Below, in pieces: positions 58,380-64,000 of a stretch of 64,000 nucleotides of DNA (within the stretch, counting starts at the first letter, position 1; each line of letters begins with the position of its first letter). The notes under the pieces were generated by a model that was not told the DNA's origin, ran no database searches, and saw only the letters and a list, made by a program, of their open reading frames with translations. The translations under genes were made by a program, and so were the position numbers. Origin of the DNA: Nageia nagi (taxonomy: Eukaryota; Pinophyta); assembly GCA_050084985.1 (NCBI GenBank), contig JBITNC010000001.1, positions 138,446,001 through 138,510,000 on the forward strand, read 5' to 3'.

Positions 58380-60940
58380 ATCTATGAAGATATCCTCATC
58401 TTTCTTTTCATCTATTTGATTTAATCCCTATCTCTTGCTCAATGATTTCCATAATGCTATTTCTATGTCATAAGGAAAGATTTTCAAGGTATGATGTGAG
58501 ATATAAATTCTAAAATAAATTTCAAGATTTTTCTCCAATATGTTTTTTATTTTTGATTTAACATACTACAAAGCATTAAAAATGCTTTCATCCTCCACGA
58601 AAGCCAAAATCATTGTCTAACATAGTTCATATAAATTAAAATACTTTGACATTGAATCTCATAGAATACTACCTGGATACAATTTTTTCCATAATCATGT
58701 TATGGAACTAGGCTCTAATGGATTCACTAATTATTTAAATTGACCAATTCTAGATTGTTGAATCAAATCCTTTTTTCTAGAATTTCTTTTATCTCTACAC
58801 CATTTACTTCAACAATTATTCTAAAAAGAGTTACAATATTCTCCATATGTTTATTGAAAAAAATGACTTGTATTGCTGTAATCTAAAATCAAATTTCAAA
58901 AATTTGGATTCACTTTAGCCATAGCTTCAACCAAATCATCTCTATGAAATCTTTTTCTAATTTCTCTTATTAATGTATCTAAAATGCTTCTCAGCTTAAT
59001 CCTTTATTTTTGCAAAATTCTTTAAATTTGATGTACATCATGAGAACTTGGTCAAATTCAAATTTAGTAGATGACACCACACCCTATCTTTCAAAACAAT
59101 ATGGTGGAATATCATTTACATTAACATTGATATAAAGTCTATCAACAATATTTAATATTAAAAATTATTTTGGATTTTTCACATTTTTCAATGCATTCCA
59201 ATTCTCAAATAATGGATCTGTAAAATTTGTTTCATACAACCTGTCAATAGTTCAGCATACTCATTTCCTTTCACTGATGAAATCAATTACATATATAGAT
59301 ATTTCTTGAGCAATCTTGATCAATTTTTTCATTTCATATAATATTAGTATCATTTCACATAATAATAATAATATTTCCAATTCTATCATGCAATACAATA
59401 AATCCTTGACTCTATCAACACCTCTTCTATTTTGATAGAAATTTTTAAAAATTTATATTTTAAAATACTCTTTCTATAGGTTCAAACTTTGAAATCCATC
59501 TAGTGTCCATATGTTTCAACATTCTTTTTCTATCAGATTTTCCAAGAGCAAATTGTTGGAATTTTACATTCCTTCTAGAGCTTTTTGAAAAGTATGCATA
59601 CACCTCATCTATCAATTCTTCCACTCTAGCCACATAAGTATGTGTGGTTACTATTTTGTATGCAAGGTTCAATCTATGAGCCATACAATGAATAGGGATC
59701 ATATATAGAGTAAATGATATTTGGAGTTGAATACAAAGTCCATAAAGCACCTTATGCACCTACACATATTAGCTTTCTTGCAATTTTCTCATCATCCATA
59801 TTAGCAATCTCTTTCAAACTATTTACAACAATATTGAAGAGATTTTTTGAGTTATAAGCTTCTTTTATTCTATGTATTGTTAGCAAATGGGGTTGTCTAA
59901 CATGTTCTATAAATATGTAAATATATATACATATCCAATATGTGTTATCTACCATAATGACCTCATTAATTGATAAAGAAATGAATCTTGATTTTTTTTA
60001 CACTTTCTTTTAAATCTTCTCTTTCGACCAATGCAAGACATTTTGCCATTTTCCAACCACTTCGATCAGACCAATGAGAACTTGGAAGGTGCTACACACC
60101 TACTAAATCAAAAAGTGTTTTATGGTCATAAAAATCTATTATTGGCTTTCATTATTTCAGAAGATAAAAAATAATAGCAAATTGTAAACTTTTTGAAACT
60201 AATATTTTTTCTTTTACTTTTCCATATTGTGTCGTAATTATGCACCATTCCAATTGTGAATTTATTTTTCTTCTAACATCTTGCTATATTTAATTTCATA
60301 TTTCTTATGGAAATATTTAATCTCATCCTTTATGATTTGAACTTTTCTAACTGTTCCATCTTGAACTATTATTTTCACATATGTCTTTCCATAATATTTT
60401 TCAATTGTATCATATTTAAGTTGCATCTTCTATTCCCTTCCTAATTCCCATGAATAAATCTTTCATTTACATTTTGTTGGGGGATCACTATTCTTAGGAA
60501 TCATTAGGATAATGAACAAAAATCATGATGATTATTCTTCCTCAAATGATCTAGCAATAGACCAACATTTTTGTTTTTAAAGATTTATGAGAAGCACTTC
60601 TTACGGATTTTATTTTTTGGTGATTTTTTGTTTCTTTATCATATTCAATATTGTGAATTTTTATTGGAGTGCCAAAAACTATGGAAGCCACCTTGGGTGT
60701 AGGTTCTTTGTTGTTATGGTTCACAATATTAGCATTATCAAGAATATCATCATCAAATATATCTCTAAGTGGTGGCATATCAAGATAAATAATATTTTTA
60801 AAAATATCTTGAATTGATGGCATATCAAGATCAATAATGTTTTAAAAAATATCTTCAAGTGGTGGCATATCAGGATCAACTGTATTTTTCAAAATATCCT
60901 AATGTAATGGCAAATCAGGATCAACTATATTTTTTCGATA
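58380..60940 (-). pseudogene. hAT-like (DUF4371-type) transposase pseudogene
   Basis: The best block is 59,460-59,759 on the minus strand: MIPIHCMAHRLNLAYK, VARVEELIDEVYAYFSKSSRR and DTRWISKFEPIERV. It matches the hAT-related plant proteins of the zinc finger 862 / DUF4371 type. After it come FHRDDLVEAMAKVNPNF near 58,925 and further weak blocks. Upstream, 60,551-60,823 encodes an acidic N-terminus with the DMPPLxDIFKNII repeat. Frame shifts and stops separate the blocks. The C-terminal dimerisation region probably runs to about 58,400 (YDIEIALWKSL). Confidence 0.72.
60745..60935 (-). repeat. Tandem protein repeat of about 15 residues
   Basis: Four to five copies of 45-48 bp on the minus strand encode D(L/P)DMPPLxDIFKNI and variants (DMPSIQDIFKNII, DMPPLEDIFKN). 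It sits at the acidic N-terminus of the hAT-like pseudogene. Confidence 0.75.
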
Positions 60941-61179
60941 CAAGTATATTTCTAATCATATGATGGCTAAATAAAAATTAAACTATTGATATGTAAAATA
61001 AAAATAATAAAGGATACACTAAAGGAACCTGTAACTATCATGTTGTAGGATACCGACACGTACCTACATGTGAAATATTTTTTAATTCTCTTTTTTGTAG
61101 GTGGATTTTTATGCTTATTTCACTTCAATTTTCCAATGGGTGACATATCTAAGAGATTAACATCTATATTCACTCATAA

Positions 61180-61870
61180 ATGGGCATCTGAAATACCTCA
61201 AAAATGGGCATCTGTAATAAAAAACATTAGCTTTTGATGTTGGACATAACATAACAAGGAGTATTTATAATTCTTATTGCTTAGGTGACATTTATGGTCA
61301 TATTAAAAATGAAATAATCTACCTAATGATCATATTATTTTATCAAAAAATGAGCATCTGTAATTCCCCATAGATGAGTGTATGTAATTCTCCATAAACA
61401 AGCATCTACAATTCTCCATAGATGAGCATCTGTAATTTGCCATAGATGAGAATCTATAATTCCTCACAAATGAGCATCTTCAATACCACATAGATGAGCA
61501 TATATAATATTACATAGATGAGCATATGCAATATTGCACATATGAGAATCTACAATGCCACATAGACAAGCATATACAATCCCACATAGATGAGCATCTA
61601 CAATCCCACATAGAAAAGTGTCTATAATCCCACATAGATGAGCATTTTCAATCCCATACAAATGAGAATTTATAATCCTATATATATGAGCATATATAAT
61701 ATCGCATAGATGAGCATCTATAATCTTGCATAGATGAGCATCTGCAATATCACACTAATGAGTATGCACAATCACTCATAGATGAGAGTTTGGATTTCTT
61801 GGTTATCAAACATCTACAATCCCATGAAAATGAGCATCTACAATCACTCATAGATAAGCATCTTAGTGAA
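61180..61870. repeat. Minisatellite, unit of about 24 bp
   Basis: About twenty copies of catagatgagcatctacaatc plus cc or similar (61,345-61,865), and two variant copies at 61,180-61,220 (aaatgggcatctgaaatac). Copies differ at several positions. It resembles the 5.9-6.2 kb array. Confidence 0.85.
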
Positions 61871-62189
61871 ATTAAAAATTTGAAATGTTGATATATCTAA
61901 TCGATCTCATAAACTTTATATATAGGGTATAATTAGCAATTTCATCAGGTAAAAATAATTTTTTATTTTTATTTTCAAGGTAATTGCTTATGAAAATATA
62001 GGAGGTACAGGTGGCTATTTGCACTTATCTTTATAAAAAAATTATAAATATTGGAGAGCTTACCCATAATTTATTTTTTTATTAAAAAATTTAGGCTAAA
62101 TGGTACAACATCTGAGGTTCAAATTTTTGAAATATTTAAACATTAAAAAACCTTATATTAACCAATTGGCAAATATTCACCACTATGCA
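61871..62189. other. No gene seen
   Basis: AT-rich DNA between the minisatellite and the copia remnant. Confidence 0.4.
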
Positions 62190-64000
62190 TAACATTGCTA
62201 TACAACCTCTTTAGCTTGTCCATTCAGATTTGATGGGTGCATTTCAGACTAAATTTTGCAAGAGAGCATCTTATATCTTGACCTTCATTGATGAATTTAG
62301 TAGGATGACATTTGGTTATATACTTGAGTATAAGGATCAAACTTTTAATAGGTTAAAATATTTCAAAGCCTTAGTTGAAATTAATCTAACTTCAAAATTA
62401 AGATGCTAAGATATGAAAAATAGAGGTGAATATAATAACAATGAGTTCAATGTCTATTGTAACAAATATGATATCAAGAGGTAATTCATGATCCCTTACA
62501 TACATCAATAAAATAAAGTTAACAAAATAAAGAATAAAACTATTCAAGAAATGGTTAGGTGTATGTTAGGAAATATTCCTAGTTTCTTATAGGGTAAAAT
62601 TGTGAACACTATGATCTACACCTTGAATAGGTTCCCTATGAAATTAGTTGAAGGTAAAATCTTATATGAGGTATGAATGAGAAAAAAACCTAACATTTAT
62701 CACTTTTATATTTTTGGTTATGATGCCTATGGCTTAATTTGTTTTGAGAAAAGAAAGAAGATGGAAAAGATATCCAAAAAGTACATCTTCATGGGCTAGG
62801 ATTATCAACATAGTGGCTCTAAGCTCTAGTCTCCTTCCTTTAAAGTAGTTTTCATCTTGAGGTATGTAAAGATAAATTAACTTCCTAAGGAATATGATTC
62901 TTGCAAGGAATTGAATAATCTTGATGACTCTTTTGTTGCACCTAACTAGTTAGATATAAATGTAAATAAGTCACCTTAGGGGTAGAATTCTCCAACATAA
63001 AAGATAACAATAAGTATGATCTTAAATAATTTTGTTTTCAAAATTGATAGTAATAATGAGCCCTCATCATTCAAGGAAGCTTTGAAGAATGAATACTAGA
63101 TGGAAGCCATGAAAGTGGAGTATGAGTCTCTAATGAAAAATCAAACTTAGGACTTGGTTTTCTCTCCCAATGAATGAAATGTGATTGGAAATAAGTGGAT
63201 TTACAAGGTAAAATATAATTAAATTAGAGAAATTGATAAATATAAGGCAAGGTATGTAGCTAAGTGTTTCACTTAGAAATATAGATTTGATTATGAGGAA
63301 ACCTTTGATCTAGTGGTAAGATGCCCATAATTAGAGTAATCCTTACTCTCTCAACAACTCAGTGATGGAAAGTTTTTCAACTTAATATCAATAGTGCTTT
63401 TCTCAACTATGATTTATATGTGGAAATCTATATGAATCAACTAGAAGGCTTTGTTATGATAGGTAAAGAGTCCCTTATGTACAATATAAAGAAGTCTTGT
63501 ATGGACTTAAACAAGCACCTAAAGCTTGGTATAAAAAGCTTTCAGGATACTTTGCAAAAATTAGATTCTTTAAGTGATTCTTGAATTTATATCTATATGT
63601 GCTCAAATAGGGATAAGACTTAGTATTGATTCTTCTTTATGTGGATGATCTTCTAATCATAGGAAATAATGATGAAATTAGCCAAGAGTCCATATCCAAA
63701 TGTAAGGCAATATTTGGAATGATTGATATTGGTCTCTTGCACTACTACCTTGATATGCAAGTATACCAATATAAATATTGTACTTACATTATTCAATTTA
63801 AGTATATCTTAGAAATGTTACAAAAGTTTGGAAAGAAGGAGTGGAAACTTATTGTGATCCTAGTATCTCATGGAATCACCCTACTAATTGGAATTCTTCT
63901 TTATTTAATTATGTCTAGGCTAAATATTTTCTTTGCAATAAATAATATACGATGATTTATGTAAAAATTATATGTTGAGCACCTCAATGATGTTAAGTAA
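62190..64000 (+). pseudogene. copia pol remnant (integrase to RT), runs off the window
   Basis: Integrase blocks are HSDLMGAFQ near 62,222, FIDEFSRMTFGY near 62,285 and IQEMVRCML near 62,540, with the middle decayed. RT follows: EALKNEY (63,085), VIGNKWIYKVKY (63,183), a KARYVAK block, and YVDDLLIIG near 63,640 for the catalytic box. The frame 63,626-63,955 stays open through DMQVYQYKYC (normally the GIQ block). Stops are many earlier. The 3' LTR, if any, is beyond 64,000. Confidence 0.85.

Noticed and set aside
61464-61661. 65-codon frame with repeated GI..AHLC units
   Set aside because: It comes from translating the 24-bp minisatellite; no evidence it is a protein.
61345-61865. CRISPR array
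   Set aside because: Units are contiguous with no spacers, degenerate, and the genome is a plant.
1-64000. tRNA, rRNA or other RNA genes
   Set aside because: None was recognised; tRNA-like words seen are retroelement primer sites only.

Overview
This window looks like intergenic DNA from a large, repeat-rich plant nuclear genome. It is AT-rich, nearly every protein-like stretch is a decayed transposable element, introns have GT..AG borders, and one element carries a long degenerate TTAGGG-type array. A gymnosperm (conifer-like) source is my inference. It rests on very old nested LTR elements, and on a Ty3/gypsy element that carries an extra RNase H between protease and reverse transcriptase and a long extra reading frame after integrase. 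The sequence alone does not prove it.

Layout. 0.5-1.3 kb: small Mutator-like element. 1.5-2.3 kb: dispersed repeat with an inverted copy near 48.5 kb. 4.35-5.4 kb: minus-strand pseudogene of a plant U-box/armadillo E3 ubiquitin ligase. 5.9-8.3 kb: short palindromic minisatellite and a broken intron-containing gene I cannot name. 8,324-28,811: CACTA (En/Spm) transposon with matching terminal inverted repeats and a TCA target duplication. It holds a plus-strand TNP2-type transposase pseudogene, a minus-strand second gene and a telomere-like array. An 8.5-kb copia element (9,682-18,154, AAATA target duplication) sits inside an intron of the second gene.

29.2-58.4 kb: a Ty3/gypsy element (gypsy-1) with two matching LTRs of about 1.75 kb, split by about 15 kb of later DNA. 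Its order is gag, protease, archaeal-type RNase H, RT, RNase H, integrase, then a long downstream frame. The intervening DNA holds a second, minus-strand gypsy element (gypsy-2) with a homologous downstream frame, two 100-N assembly gaps, a BYPASS1-related host gene, copia fragments, an isolated CACTA end and a gag-protease gypsy remnant. 58.4-61.9 kb: minus-strand hAT-like (DUF4371-type) transposase pseudogene preceded by a minisatellite of about 24 bp. 62.2-64.0 kb: copia pol remnant running off the window.

Only one gene looks alive: the BYPASS1-related frame at 45,925-46,701, whose 5' part is lost in a gap. The rest is a stack of insertions whose order can be read: host DNA, then CACTA, then copia inside CACTA; and separately gypsy-1, then gypsy-2 inside it. 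The segment between the two gaps (45,925-54,130) shares no continuous element with either neighbour and may be misplaced in the assembly.
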